A stretch of DNA of 64,000 nt from Streptomyces sp. P9-A2. Lineage in GTDB: Bacteria > Actinomycetota > Actinomycetes > Streptomycetales > Streptomycetaceae. The stretch covers positions 4,526,001 through 4,590,000 of the forward strand of contig NZ_JAZIFX010000001.1 in assembly GCF_036634175.1 (NCBI RefSeq). Direction: 5' to 3'. This document shows, piece by piece, positions 28,708-37,624 of this stretch (position 1 is its first letter; each line of letters starts with the position of its first letter). Under the pieces are notes generated by a model that saw only the letters and a list, made by a program, of their open reading frames with translations, was not told the DNA's origin and did no database searches. The translations under genes and the position numbers were made by a program.

Positions 28708-29370
28708 TCAGCTGTCGGGCATCGGGGTCGGCTCCGTGCCGGACACCCTGCCGTACTCGTTGTGGGTGCGGAACTCCTCGGTGAACCGGCCGGCGCTCCA
28801 GCGGTAGGTGATCACGTTCTCGCCCGACGGACTCGACACCGGGTCGCCCCGGTCGTACACCTGCATCGTCACCACCAGGTCCCCGCGGTCGATCTCCGCG
28901 TACACGGGGGGCTCCTCGGACTTGAACACGTTCACGTACGCGTCACCCTGGTCGCGGTACACGTACGAGCCGACGCCCACCGTGTCTCCGCAGGTCAGCA
29001 CGTTGATGACGACATCGTCCGCGGGCCCGTCGGTGACGTTCCCGTAGCTCACGTCCACGGGGTACTCGTCGGCGACGCACGGCCTCAGCAGCCGCTTGAC
29101 CTCGGCCGAGACCATGGGATCGTCCTTGACGAGCCGCACGGCGTCCACCCGGCCGGCAGCCGCGACCGGGGTTTCCGAGCCGGTCTCCGAGGAGGCGGGG
29201 GGGCTCGCCACCGAGTCCGCGTGCGCCGGGCCCTCGTCGCGGGCGCCGGTGCCGCCCCTGCCGCAGGCGGTGACGAAAAGGGCGAGGGCGACGAACACGG
29301 ACGTCGCCGTGGTCGCCGCCCGGGCGGTTCTCCGGACCCGCACGGGTCCTACGCCGGTCAGGCCGCGCAA
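28708..29370 (-). CDS. cseA: CseA, lipoprotein modulator of SigE signalling
   Basis: 220 residues if translation starts at TTG 29370, which has GAGGAG eight bases upstream inside the sigE gene. An in-frame GTG at 29343 would give a typical short lipoprotein signal starting MRVRRTARAA but has a poor ribosome site. The lipobox is VTAC after the hydrophobic run VFVALALFVTAC. The mature domain contains RCLLRP-like LLRPCVADEYPVDVSYG, DDVVINVLTCGDTVGVG and RGDPVSSPSGENVITYRWSA. In S. coelicolor loss of CseA raises sigE activity. The start overlaps the sigE stop by 13 bp, which suggests coupling. Confidence 0.88.
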   Translation of the reverse strand: MRGLTGVGPVRVRRTARAATTATSVFVALALFVTACGRGGTGARDEGPAHADSVASPPASSETGSETPVAAAGRVDAVRLVKDDPMVSAEVKRLLRPCVADEYPVDVSYGNVTDGPADDVVINVLTCGDTVGVGSYVYRDQGDAYVNVFKSEEPPVYAEIDRGDLVVTMQVYDRGDPVSSPSGENVITYRWSAGRFTEEFRTHNEYGRVSGTEPTPMPDS

Positions 29371-29897
29371 CGCTCCCGCTCCTCACGCTCCAGCGCGCGT
29401 GCGTCCAGCTCGCGGGCCTCCAGCTCCTCGCGGAGCCGGGCCAGGGCCCGGTGCAGCGTGCTCTTGACCGTTCCGGCCGACATGCCGAGTGCGGCGGCCG
29501 TCTCCTCCGTGGACATCTGCTCCCAGTGTCGCAGCACCACCACACTGCGCTGCTTCGGGGCGAGCACCTTCAGTACGTCCATCAGGAGGGCGCGGTCGGC
29601 GTGCTGCTCGGTGACGTCGTCCACACAGGCGTCCGGGAGCTGCTCGGTGGGCACCTCCTCCAGCCTGCGGGCGCGCCACCACTCGGTCCGGGTGTTGATC
29701 ATGACGCGGCGAAGGTAGGCGTCGGCCAGCCGTTTGTCGGCGATCCCGTCCCAGCGACCGTACGTCCGGGCCAGCGCGGTCTGCAGCAGGTCCTGCGCGT
29801 CGACGGGGTCGGGCACCAGACGGCGTGCGCTGCGCAGCAGCGCGTCCTGCCGGGTACGGACGTACTCCTCGAACCCGAGCACCTCGCCCTGCGTCAT
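29358..29897 (-). CDS. sigE: SigE, ECF sigma factor for cell-envelope stress
   Basis: 179 residues from ATG 29897 with GGAAGG nine bases upstream. Region 2 spans about 10-85 (DALLRSARRLVPDPVDAQDL, AYLRRVMINTRTEWWRARR) and region 4 about 115-165 (LAPKQRSVVVLRHWEQMSTE, ETAAALGMSAGTVKSTLHRA). There is no adjacent anti-sigma factor; in S. coelicolor SigE is controlled at transcription by CseB/CseC, and the same genes follow here. It directs genes for peptidoglycan and cell-surface maintenance. A 435-bp noncoding region lies upstream and should carry the CseB-dependent promoter. Confidence 0.95.
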   Translation of the reverse strand: MTQGEVLGFEEYVRTRQDALLRSARRLVPDPVDAQDLLQTALARTYGRWDGIADKRLADAYLRRVMINTRTEWWRARRLEEVPTEQLPDACVDDVTEQHADRALLMDVLKVLAPKQRSVVVLRHWEQMSTEETAAALGMSAGTVKSTLHRALARLREELEARELDARALEREERERCAA

Positions 29898-30332
29898 GGT
29901 GAACCGCCTTCCGCTCCCCGTACCGGCCCGCCCGTGCGGTCCGGTCCCCCTGCTGTGATCCGTGGTGATCGCGCCCCTGTGCGCCGTGTACTGCGTGCGG
30001 GGCATGGGAACGAAGGTACGGAGGCGTTGTCACGGCACTGTCCGAAGCAGCCTGCGGCCTGCCCTCGGCTGTCCGTCGGTTGTGTAACGGAAGTAGGAAC
30101 GAGGTAAAGCTGCAGGAGAGTTGGGGAGTCTATGGGGTGATGTGCGCCCCGCGGGTGGATGCGCGGGTGTGACGACATGGCCCGTACGCGGGTGAGCCCA
30201 CCGGCGTCGGTCCGGTGACCGGCCGGCTGGGTCGGTCGGTCGGGTTGGTCGGTCGGGCCGGTCGGTCGGGTTGGGCCGGTGACCGACCGGCCCAGCCGGC
30301 CGGTGGCCGGTAGCCGGTCGGGTCGGGTCGGG
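29898..30332 (-). promoter_or_regulatory. sigE upstream region; GGTCGGTCGG repeats after mutY
   Basis: The half near sigE (29898-30130) should contain the CseB-controlled promoter; it is AT-richer around 30075-30115 on reading the minus strand, but I could not fix -35/-10 elements. The half near mutY (30205-30345) is a dense set of GGTCGGTCGG and GTCGGGTCGG repeats bounded by an 11-bp inverted repeat (30221-30231 with 30291-30301), probably the mutY terminator. No gene is seen. Confidence 0.5.
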
Positions 30333-31268
30333 TCAGGTCAGTGGCAGCCGGTAGAGCCCGCCGGGCAGTGGTTCGACCAGACCGTCGGCGACCAGGCTGT
30401 CCAGTGCGCGGGCGCGCTGCACCGGCTCGTGCCACACCCGGTCCAGGGTCGCCTGCGGTACGGGACTGTGCGCCTCCCGGAGCACGGCCAGCAGCCGCCC
30501 GCGGACCTGGCGGTCCGTGCCCGCGTACGTCTGTCCCCGGCGCGGCGGGCCGTCGTGCGCCGGCTTGTCCGCGAGTCGCCAGGCGCACTGTGCGGCGATC
30601 GGGCAGCGATGGCACGACTCGTTCTTCGCCGTGCACACCAGCGCCCCCAGCTCCATGGAGGCGGCGGCCCACCGCGCGGCGGTCCGCTCGTCCTCGGGCA
30701 GCAGCGCGCGGGCGAGCCGGCGCTCGGCGGCCGTGGTGGCGTTCGGCGGGTACTGGGCACCGGTCACCGCACGGGAGAACACCCGGCGCACGTTGGTGTC
30801 CAGTACGGCGTGCCGCTGCCCGTACGCGAACGACGCCACGGCGGCGGCCGTGTACTCGCCGATGCCGGGCAGCGCCAGCAGCTGCGCGTGGTCGGCGGGT
30901 ACGTCGCCCCCGTGCCGTTCCGTTATGGCGGCGGCGGCGCCGTGCAGCCGCAGGGCGCGGCGCGGGTAGCCGAGCCGGCCCCAGGCGCGGACGGCCTCAC
31001 CGGGCGCCTCGGCGGCGAGGTCGGCGGGGCGCGGCCAGCGGGCCAGCCACTGCTCGTAGACCGGCAGAACCCGGTTCACCGGGGTCTGCTGGAGCATGAA
31101 CTCACTGACCATCACCCCCCACGCGCCGGCCTCCGGGCGTCGCCACGGAAGATCCCGGGCGTGCTCGTCGAACCAGTCGATGACGGGGTAGTGGAGCGAC
31201 GCTCCGGGAGCGTGCTCGGACGAGGGATCGGCGGTGCCGTCGGGCTGGGGCTTCGTGAGAGCAGTCAT
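30333..31268 (-). CDS. mutY: A/G-specific adenine glycosylase MutY
   Basis: 311 residues from ATG 31268. It removes adenine mispaired with 8-oxoguanine. HhH-GPD fold with catalytic Glu56 (MVSEFMLQQTPVNRV), the hairpin LPGIGEYTA (133-141) and catalytic Asp157 in VLDTNVRRV. The [4Fe-4S] loop has Cys212, Cys219, Cys222 and Cys228 in the canonical C-x6-C-x2-C-x5-C spacing. The C-terminal 8-oxoG-recognition domain of longer MutY proteins is short here. It belongs with disA and radA as a DNA-maintenance group. Confidence 0.95.
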   Translation of the reverse strand: MTALTKPQPDGTADPSSEHAPGASLHYPVIDWFDEHARDLPWRRPEAGAWGVMVSEFMLQQTPVNRVLPVYEQWLARWPRPADLAAEAPGEAVRAWGRLGYPRRALRLHGAAAAITERHGGDVPADHAQLLALPGIGEYTAAAVASFAYGQRHAVLDTNVRRVFSRAVTGAQYPPNATTAAERRLARALLPEDERTAARWAAASMELGALVCTAKNESCHRCPIAAQCAWRLADKPAHDGPPRRGQTYAGTDRQVRGRLLAVLREAHSPVPQATLDRVWHEPVQRARALDSLVADGLVEPLPGGLYRLPLT

Positions 31269-31609
31269 GGCCTCTCGATCCTGCCACGACCACCGGCACG
31301 AACGGGGACACCGCCACCCCCGTCGTGCCGCAATGGCGGTCGGAGCCGTGGCCAGAGCTGCAAGGGACACGATCGCGAACACGGGGTGTCGGAGTGTGGA
31401 GCTTCCGGCGGCGGCGAGGGCCACCTCCCCGCCCTCGGTCACGGACCGTAGGTAGAGTACTCGTATCGTCACACTTCGTGACCGTCGCATGTTGTGCCTG
31501 ACCGAGAGCGGCAACAGGCAGCCGTTTCCGGGATGATGATCCGGAAAAGTTGAGTTCTCGGCGGCGGGTGGGATCAGTGAAGGCCCGGATCTCTCGTACA
31601 GTTTGAGCT
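31269..31609. promoter_or_regulatory. Divergent intergenic region, mutY and membrane protein gene
   Basis: This 341-bp stretch lies between divergent starts. TACAGT at 31597-31602 is positioned so that transcription would begin at about the GTG 31610 of the right-hand gene, which lacks a ribosome binding site, so a leaderless transcript is plausible. TAGAGT near 31452-31457 is another possible -10. No gene is seen. Confidence 0.4.
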
Positions 31610-32455
31610 GTGGGATCTCTGCGCAATCCGGTCGGGCCGCTTCCCTCCTCCATCTACTGGCGCAGGAGGGCCGTACTGCTGTCCCTGCTGGGCGTGTTGG
31701 CGTTGCTGGTCGCCTGGGTCGTCGTCTCCCGCGACGGGGGCGGCGGCGGGCACGACAACGGGGCCGACGGCAAGAATCCCGCACCCTCCACCATCGCTCC
31801 GGGACCGTCGAGTTCGGGGCCGGCCATCAGTCAGGCACCGGGCGGTCGTGACGAGTCCGGTGACGAGGACTCGGGCGGCTCCTCGACCGGCACGGGGGAC
31901 GACGAGGCGAACGGCGACCCCGGTGACTCCGGCGGCAGCGGATCGGACGGCGGCGGCGGGGGCGGCGGAAAGGGCGGCGCGGGCAGCGGCTCCGAGGGCG
32001 GTACGACGGCGGGGGTCGGTGTGGGCGACGCACTGCCGGCCGGGTCCGGACTCTCCAACTGCACCGCGAGCGACGTCAAGTTCAGCCTGAGCAGCGTCCG
32101 CAACTCCTACGAGCCCGACGGGACGCCCACCTTCCGGCTGACCGCGCGGAACATCTCCAAAAGTGACTGCAAGGTCGATCTCGGCCCGAAGAGCGCGGTG
32201 TTGACGATCACTCAGGCATCCGCCGACGACGTGTACTGGGCGTCGGACGACTGCCCCAAGGGCGCGGGGAGCCTGGTGTTCCGGGTGCCCGCGGGCGACA
32301 GCATCACGTACACCGTGAAGTGGGACCGCAAGCCGAGCGCCCCGCAGTGCGCGACCCCGCCGGCCGGGTCGGCCGAGGCGGGCACGTACTTGGTCGAGGC
32401 GAAGACACCGGTGTTCGCGAAGGTGCAGACGTCCTTCGTGCTGAAGAGCGCCTGA
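31610..32455 (+). CDS. Membrane-anchored extracellular protein, Ser/Gly-rich stalk
   Basis: 281 residues from GTG 31610. A cytoplasmic start with YWRRR leads into one transmembrane helix (about 24-42, VLLSLLGVLALLVAWVVV). A 100-residue Gly/Asp/Ser-rich flexible stalk follows, then a beta-rich extracellular domain (about 140-281) with SNCTASDVKFSLSSVRNSYE, PTFRLTARNISKSDCKVDLG and a paired Cys pattern (four Cys) resembling DUF4232-like domains. Signal-anchor topology suggests display at the cell surface. Function unknown. It converges on disA, with a hairpin terminator between. Confidence 0.78.
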   Translation: MGSLRNPVGPLPSSIYWRRRAVLLSLLGVLALLVAWVVVSRDGGGGGHDNGADGKNPAPSTIAPGPSSSGPAISQAPGGRDESGDEDSGGSSTGTGDDEANGDPGDSGGSGSDGGGGGGGKGGAGSGSEGGTTAGVGVGDALPAGSGLSNCTASDVKFSLSSVRNSYEPDGTPTFRLTARNISKSDCKVDLGPKSAVLTITQASADDVYWASDDCPKGAGSLVFRVPAGDSITYTVKWDRKPSAPQCATPPAGSAEAGTYLVEAKTPVFAKVQTSFVLKSA

Positions 32456-32479
32456 CCGCCCCGGGCACACCGCTTCCCG

Positions 32480-32597
32480 CGCGTACCAGGGCTCCTGGGC
32501 GTACCGGAACTCCCGCGTGCACCGGCATGGGCGTACCGGGGCTCCTGGGCGTACCGCGTGCACCGGCATGGGCGTACCGGGGCTCCTGGGCGTACCG
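32480..32597. repeat. 41-bp tandem direct repeat between convergent genes
   Basis: Two exact copies of a 41-bp unit (32516-32556 and 32557-32597), preceded by a partial degenerate copy from about 32480. Each unit contains the pieces CGTGCACCGGCATGGGCGTA and GGGGCTCCTGGGCGTACCG. It is noncoding, in the 3' region of the membrane-anchored protein gene. Confidence 0.85.
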
Positions 32598-32643
32598 CGC
32601 CCTGGAAGCGTCCTGAAGGTCTTGAAGTCACGCCCGTCCTGAG

Positions 32644-32689
32644 CCGGTTCACGCCGATTGATATGTACCGGCAATCCGGCGTGAACCGG
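32644..32689. terminator. Bidirectional hairpin terminator before disA 3' end
   Basis: 13-bp perfect arms (32644-32656 and 32677-32689, CCGGTTCACGCCG and its complement) extended inward by ATTG/CAAT across a one-base bulge. It lies between the convergent membrane protein gene and disA. Confidence 0.75.
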
Positions 32690-32721
32690 GCGGTCCGAGC
32701 AAGATCTTCAGAGTCTTCTAG

Positions 32722-33846
32722 CTAGACGTACCGCTCCAGGATCGAACTCTCCGCCAGCCGTGACAGGCCCTCCCGGACGCTGCGGGCGCGGGCCTCGCCG
32801 ACGCCGTCCACCGTCTGGAGGTCGTCCACGCTGGCGGCCAGCAGCTTCTGCAGGCCGCCGAAGTGCTCCACCAGGCGGTCGATGATCGCGCCGGGCAGCC
32901 TCGGCACCTTGGCGAGCAGCCGGAAGCCGCGCGGTGACACGGCCGAGTCCAGTGTCTCGGGGGAGCCGGTGTAGCCCAGGGCACGGGCCACCGTGGGCAG
33001 TTCCAGCAGTTCCGCGTGGGTGAGGGCGTTCAGTTCGTGCAGGGCCTGGTCGACCGTGCGGGAACGCTTGGCGGTGGGCTCGGGCACGTAGTCCCGCACG
33101 ACCAGCTCGCGTTCCGGCTCCACACCCGCGATCAGCTCGTCCAGCTGAAGGGCGAGGAGACGGCCGTCGGTGCCGAGTTCGAGCACGTACTCGGCGATCT
33201 CGGTGGCGATGCGGCGCACCATCTCCAGCCGCTGCGCGACCGCCGAGACGTCCCGCACGGTCACCAGGTCCTCGATCTCCAGCGCCGACAGCGTGCCGGC
33301 GACCTCGTCGAGGCGGAGCTTGTAGCGCTCCAGTGTCGCGAGCGCCTGGTTGGCACGGGACAGGATCGCCGCCGAGTCCTCCAGGACGCGGCGGTGACCG
33401 TCGACGTAGAGCGCGATCAGGTGCATCGACTGGGAGACCGAGACGACCGGGAAGCCGACCTGCTTGGAGACCCGGTCGGCGGTGCGGTGCCGGGTGCCGG
33501 TCTCCTCGGTCGGGATCGTCGGGTCCGGCACCAGCTGGACACCCGCCCGCAGGATCTTCGACAGGTCGGACGACAGGACTATGCCGCCGTCGAGCTTGCA
33601 CAGCTCGCGCAGCCGGGTCGCGGTGAACTCGACGTCCAGGACGAAACCGCCGCTGCACAGCGTCTCGACGGTCTTGTCGGAACCGAGCACGATGAGACCG
33701 CCCGTGTTGCCCCGGAGTACGCGCTCCAGGCCGTCACGGAGGGCGGTGCCGGGTGCCACGGCACTCAGCGAGGCGCGCATCAGGCGATCGGAACCGGCGC
33801 TCCCGCCGGACTTTCCGGGAGCTGCTGCCCGGTCGTTGGCTGCCAC
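32722..33846 (-). CDS. disA: DisA, diadenylate cyclase / DNA integrity scanning protein
   Basis: 374 residues from GTG 33846. It makes c-di-AMP from ATP while scanning DNA branch points. The DAC domain (about 25-150) has the RHR triad at 119-121 in GTRHRTADR, but the usual DGA motif reads Asp86-Gly87-Gly88. A helical linker leads to a C-terminal HhH domain ([35 protein letters not shown]). The gene is encoded downstream of radA on the same strand; RadA is a known partner that inhibits DisA in Bacillus. The 306 bp between them hold repeats (see separate entries). c-di-AMP in Streptomyces affects osmotic balance and wall hydrolases. Confidence 0.95.
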   Translation of the reverse strand: MAANDRAAAPGKSGGSAGSDRLMRASLSAVAPGTALRDGLERVLRGNTGGLIVLGSDKTVETLCSGGFVLDVEFTATRLRELCKLDGGIVLSSDLSKILRAGVQLVPDPTIPTEETGTRHRTADRVSKQVGFPVVSVSQSMHLIALYVDGHRRVLEDSAAILSRANQALATLERYKLRLDEVAGTLSALEIEDLVTVRDVSAVAQRLEMVRRIATEIAEYVLELGTDGRLLALQLDELIAGVEPERELVVRDYVPEPTAKRSRTVDQALHELNALTHAELLELPTVARALGYTGSPETLDSAVSPRGFRLLAKVPRLPGAIIDRLVEHFGGLQKLLAASVDDLQTVDGVGEARARSVREGLSRLAESSILERYV

Positions 33847-33885
33847 TGCACTCCTCCGGTCGCGATGACTGGGCGCCCCCGTTCA

Positions 33886-34109
33886 GGGTCTCCCGTTCGA
33901 ATCATGCCGGGCTCGCGGGGCCGGACACGCGCTCCCCCGAGCTCTTCGAGCAGGGGGACCCCCAACGGTGTTGCCGTCGGTCGCCGACGCCCCCGAGCTC
34001 TCGACGAGCTCGAGCAGGGGGACCCCCACCGCGTCGACTCCAACCTCCGCCTTGCAGCTGCGCGTGCCCGGCCCCGCTCCCTATCCGGCATGATTCGAAC
34101 GGGAGACCC
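33886..34109. repeat. 25-bp inverted repeat bounding a repeat-rich spacer (disA-radA)
   Basis: Arms 33886-33910 and 34085-34109 are perfect complements, with GTTCGAATCATGCCGG at the inner side of the left arm. They enclose 174 bp containing two copies of a palindromic CCCCCGAGCTC...GGGGGACCCCC element at about 33932-33965 and 33989-34029. No gene is found in 33847-34152. The layout resembles a small non-autonomous insertion or a recombination product. Confidence 0.8.
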
Positions 34110-34152
34110 CGACGCACTCGGTTCGTACGGACGGGCGAGACCAGGGCAAAGT

Positions 34153-35562
34153 CTACCGGCGCTCCTCCTCGTCCCGTGGGGCGTCCCGGCGACGCGAACG
34201 CGGAAGGACGCGCAGAGCGTCCCCTATGTCCGCGACTTCCAGAACCTTCATCCCTGACGGGATTTTTCCCGGATCGCCCGGCACGAGCGCGTGGGTGAAG
34301 CCCAGGCGATACGCTTCGGAGAGCCTGCGCTGCACGCCCGTCACCCGCCTGACCTCGCCCGCGAGCCCGACCTCGCCGATCGCGACCAGGTTCTTGGGCA
34401 ACGGGGTGTCGCTCGCCGCCGACGCGAGGGCGAGCGCGATCGCCAGATCCGCCGCCGGCTCGGAGAGCTTCACTCCGCCGACCGTCGCGGAGTAGATGTC
34501 CCGCTTGCCCAAGGCGCTGATGCGCCCACGCTGTTCCAGCACCGCGAGCATCATCGAGACACGCGAGGTCTCCAGCCCGGACGTGGTGCGGCGGGGGGAG
34601 GGGATCTGCGAGTCGACGGTGAGCGCCTGCACTTCGGCGACCAGCGGGCGGCGGCCCTCCAGCGTCACCGTCAGACAGGTGCCCGGCACCGGCTCCGCAC
34701 GGCGGGTCAGGAACAGCCCGCTGGGGTCGGCCAGGCCCGTGATGCCCTCGTCGTGCAGTTCGAAGCAGCCGACCTCGTCCGTGGTGCCGTAGCGGTTCTT
34801 CACGCCGCGCACCAGGCGCAGGCGCGCGTGCCGGTCGCCCTCGAAGCTCAGGACGACGTCCACCAGGTGCTCCAGCAGGCGCGGCCCCGCGATCGAGCCG
34901 TCCTTGGTGACGTGGCCCACCAGCAGGGTGGCCATCCCGCGCTCCTTGGAGGCGCGGATCAGCGCGCCCGCCACCTCGCGCACCTGGGCCATGCCGCCCG
35001 GCGCGCCGTCGAGCTCCGGGGAGGCGATCGTCTGCACCGAGTCGAGGATCAGCAGGGACGGCTTCACCGCGTCCAGATGGCCGAGGACGGCGGACAGATC
35101 CGTCTCGGCGGCGAGGTACAGATGGTCGTCGATGGCGTGGATCCGGTCGGCGCGCAGCCGGACCTGGCTCGCCGACTCCTCGCCCGTGACATAGAGCGTG
35201 CGGTGCTCGTCGCTCGCCGCCTTGGCCGCGACGTCCAGCAGGAGCGTGGACTTGCCGACACCCGGCTCACCCGCGACGAGTACCACCGCGCCGGGGACGA
35301 GCCCACCGCCGAGCACCCGGTCCAGCTCGGGAACACCGGTGGAGCGGGCCGTGGCCTGACGGCCGTCGACCTGGCCGATGGGCACGGCGGAGGTGGTGAC
35401 CCGCCCCGGCGCCGTCGTACGGACCGCGGGCACGCCGTACTCCTCGACCGTCCCCCAGGCCTGGCACTCGGGGCAGCGGCCGAGCCACTTGGCCGTCTGC
35501 CAGCCGCACTCGGTGCAGCGGTAGGACGGTCGGTCCTTGGTGGTCTTGGTACGGGCAGCCAT
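34153..35562 (-). CDS. radA: RadA, DNA repair/recombination ATPase
   Basis: 469 residues from ATG 35562. RecA-like branch-migration helicase. N-terminal zinc finger with Cys16, Cys19, Cys30 and Cys33 (YRCTECGWQTAKWLGRCPEC). Walker A GEPGVGKST is at 98-106, Walker B is SLLILDSVQTI, the RadA-specific motif is VKNRYG, and the C-terminal Lon-like domain contains ADLAIALALASAASDTPLP and AIGEVGLAGEVR. The standard length and motif set indicate an intact protein. It is upstream of disA in the same orientation. Confidence 0.96.
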   Translation of the reverse strand: MAARTKTTKDRPSYRCTECGWQTAKWLGRCPECQAWGTVEEYGVPAVRTTAPGRVTTSAVPIGQVDGRQATARSTGVPELDRVLGGGLVPGAVVLVAGEPGVGKSTLLLDVAAKAASDEHRTLYVTGEESASQVRLRADRIHAIDDHLYLAAETDLSAVLGHLDAVKPSLLILDSVQTIASPELDGAPGGMAQVREVAGALIRASKERGMATLLVGHVTKDGSIAGPRLLEHLVDVVLSFEGDRHARLRLVRGVKNRYGTTDEVGCFELHDEGITGLADPSGLFLTRRAEPVPGTCLTVTLEGRRPLVAEVQALTVDSQIPSPRRTTSGLETSRVSMMLAVLEQRGRISALGKRDIYSATVGGVKLSEPAADLAIALALASAASDTPLPKNLVAIGEVGLAGEVRRVTGVQRRLSEAYRLGFTHALVPGDPGKIPSGMKVLEVADIGDALRVLPRSRRRDAPRDEEERR

Positions 35563-35758
35563 GGTCGAAACGGTAGCGCCCGGCACTGACGGCCGGGCGC
35601 GCAGTGCCCGGTCACCGGTCCCGGCACCGGGCCGATTTCCCCTCCCCACCCGTGGAGCGAAGGGTTCTCACCCCCGATTGAGGGATCGTTTCACCCGTAC
35701 GGATTAAAAGTGCGCAGGGCTCCGGGAGGGGCCGACTCCGGCCGCCTACGGTCGCCGA

Positions 35759-37624
35759 ATGACGAGCAGTGGCCCGGAGATCCCGACCCGCACGACCGGC
35801 ACGCACCGGGCGCACCGGGAGATGCGCGACCGGGGGGCCGCGCACACGCCGGCACACCGGCCGCCCACCTGCCACGAACCGTGTCTGGACGGCCTCTTCA
35901 CCTACTGCCTGTCAGTGCTGTGCGACCACGACGCGGCGACCGCCGCCCTGGCCGACGTCCTCACCCTCGCGGAGCGCCGCGGCCGGCACCTCCCGGAAGC
36001 GTCCGGGGACCACAGGGCCTGGCTGTACGCGCTGGCCCGCTGGGCCTGTCTGCGCAAGCTGGCCGAGGCCCGGCAGAAACGCCAGGCCACCCATGCGGCG
36101 GGCCGGGCGGCCCGGCAGCGGGCGGCACGGACCGCCGCCGCCCCGGCCGTCTCCGAGGAGGTACGGGAGCAGCGCCGCCGTGAGCTGGCCCTGCTCGCCT
36201 GGCCGGAGGCCGCGGGCACCACGCCGGAGCAGCGCGAGGCGCTCGAACTCGCCGTCCGGCACCACCTCGGAGCCCACGAGGTCGCCGCCGTGCTCGGCAT
36301 GGAACCGGACGCCGCCCGCGAACTGCTCGCCTCCGCCGCCTGCGAGGTCGAGCGCACCCGCGCGGCGCTCGCCGTCGTCGAGACCGGCGCCTGCCGGGGC
36401 GTGGCGCATCTCACCGGTGACAGCCGGCTCGTGCTCAGCAGCGCGCTGCGCCGCGAACTCGTCCGGCACGTCGACGACTGCCCGGGCTGCCGCCGCACCG
36501 CCGGGCGCGCCCTCCCCGGCCGCTGGCCCGGCACCGGCGTCACCCCCGACGCCCTGCACGTCCTTCCGGCTCCCGAAGCGGCCCTGCGCACCGCCCTGGC
36601 GCACCACCCACGCGCGCGCGGCGGCGCGCCCCGCTTCGACCGGCGCGGATTCCCGATGGATCCCAAGGACCGTGTCGCCCGCCGGAACCGGCTGCGCGCG
36701 GGTGCGGTCACGACGACCGTGGTCGCCACCGTCGTCGCCGCCCCCGTGCTCGCGCTGTACGCCGCCTACCGGAGCGCCCCCGTCGGCGAGGCCCGGGACG
36801 ACCGGACGGCCTCCGCGCGGGAGACCGACATGCCCCTCGACCTCGCCGGCGGGGACCCGGGCGGCTACGAGAACACCGGCAACGCCGACACCCGGCCCGG
36901 GAGCCGCTCCGGCGAGGACGGCGGGCACGGCAGGGCGGACGTGTCCGTGGAGGTCGTCGAGGTCACCGGCGCAGGCCACAAGGGTGCCGCCGTGCTGGGT
37001 GTCACCGCCGGTCACAGCGGCGACACCACGCTGATCACGCTCACCGCGCGGGGCGCGGTGCCGGTCCGCTGGTCCGCGTCGACGGGAGCGCCCTGGCTCT
37101 ACCTGAGCCAGGGCTCGGGGACGCTCCGGCCGGGGCAGTCACTGACGATCAGGGTGTACGTCGACCAGCTGCGCGAGCCGTCCGGCCGCTGGAGCGCGCG
37201 GGTGGCGGTCTCGCCCACCGGCGCCGTGGTGACCATCGACGGTCACGGCAACGCCCCCCTCCCGTCCTCCTCCGGTGCGTCCTCCTCCGGCGCGCCCCTT
37301 CCCGGTCGGTCCGGGGGGCCCGACCGTCCCGGCAGCCCGGCAACCTCGCACCCCGGTTCCCCGTCCACCCCGCCCCCGAACTCCGACGACCCGGGCGGGC
37401 CCCCGCCGTCGTCCCCCACCCCGGACCCGACGCCCACACCCACGTCACCGCCCCCGCCGGAGCCCGCTCCGAGCGATCCGCCCCGGTCGCCCGACCCGGA
37501 GCCCACAGATCCGGCCCCCGGTGGCCAGGCCGCCCCTGCCCAGCCGGCGTCCCCGCCCGCCGAGGACGGCGGCGGTGGCATCGGCGATGACATCCGCGGC
37601 GCCCTGAGCCCGTCCGTTTCGTGA
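35759..37624 (+). CDS. Sigma-like / zinc-finger / transmembrane / BACON-like fusion protein
   Basis: 621 residues from ATG 35759. Residues about 40-115 and 150-220 resemble an ECF sigma factor (GDHRAWLYALARWACLRKLA; RREALELAVRHHLGAHEVAA, VLGMEPDAARELLASAACEV), although the core DNA-recognition residues are degenerate. A zinc-binding anti-sigma motif follows: His237-x3-Cys241-x2-Cys244 in RHVDDCPGCRR. One transmembrane helix lies near 314-338. The extracellular part has a beta domain (about 395-495; SASTGAPWLYLSQGSGTLRP) that resembles BACON, a carbohydrate- or mucin-associated fold, and a 110-residue Pro-rich tail. The order implies a sensor coupling an external ligand to a cytoplasmic sigma-like domain. 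Tandem 9-bp repeats follow the stop. Confidence 0.78.
   Translation: MTSSGPEIPTRTTGTHRAHREMRDRGAAHTPAHRPPTCHEPCLDGLFTYCLSVLCDHDAATAALADVLTLAERRGRHLPEASGDHRAWLYALARWACLRKLAEARQKRQATHAAGRAARQRAARTAAAPAVSEEVREQRRRELALLAWPEAAGTTPEQREALELAVRHHLGAHEVAAVLGMEPDAARELLASAACEVERTRAALAVVETGACRGVAHLTGDSRLVLSSALRRELVRHVDDCPGCRRTAGRALPGRWPGTGVTPDALHVLPAPEAALRTALAHHPRARGGAPRFDRRGFPMDPKDRVARRNRLRAGAVTTTVVATVVAAPVLALYAAYRSAPVGEARDDRTASARETDMPLDLAGGDPGGYENTGNADTRPGSRSGEDGGHGRADVSVEVVEVTGAGHKGAAVLGVTAGHSGDTTLITLTARGAVPVRWSASTGAPWLYLSQGSGTLRPGQSLTIRVYVDQLREPSGRWSARVAVSPTGAVVTIDGHGNAPLPSSSGASSSGAPLPGRSGGPDRPGSPATSHPGSPSTPPPNSDDPGGPPPSSPTPDPTPTPTSPPPPEPAPSDPPRSPDPEPTDPAPGGQAAPAQPASPPAEDGGGGIGDDIRGALSPSVS

Noticed and set aside
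33886..33915. tRNA-like T-arm (GTTCGAATC) in the disA-radA spacer
   Set aside because: No acceptor or anticodon arm can be drawn; the sequence is one arm of an inverted repeat.
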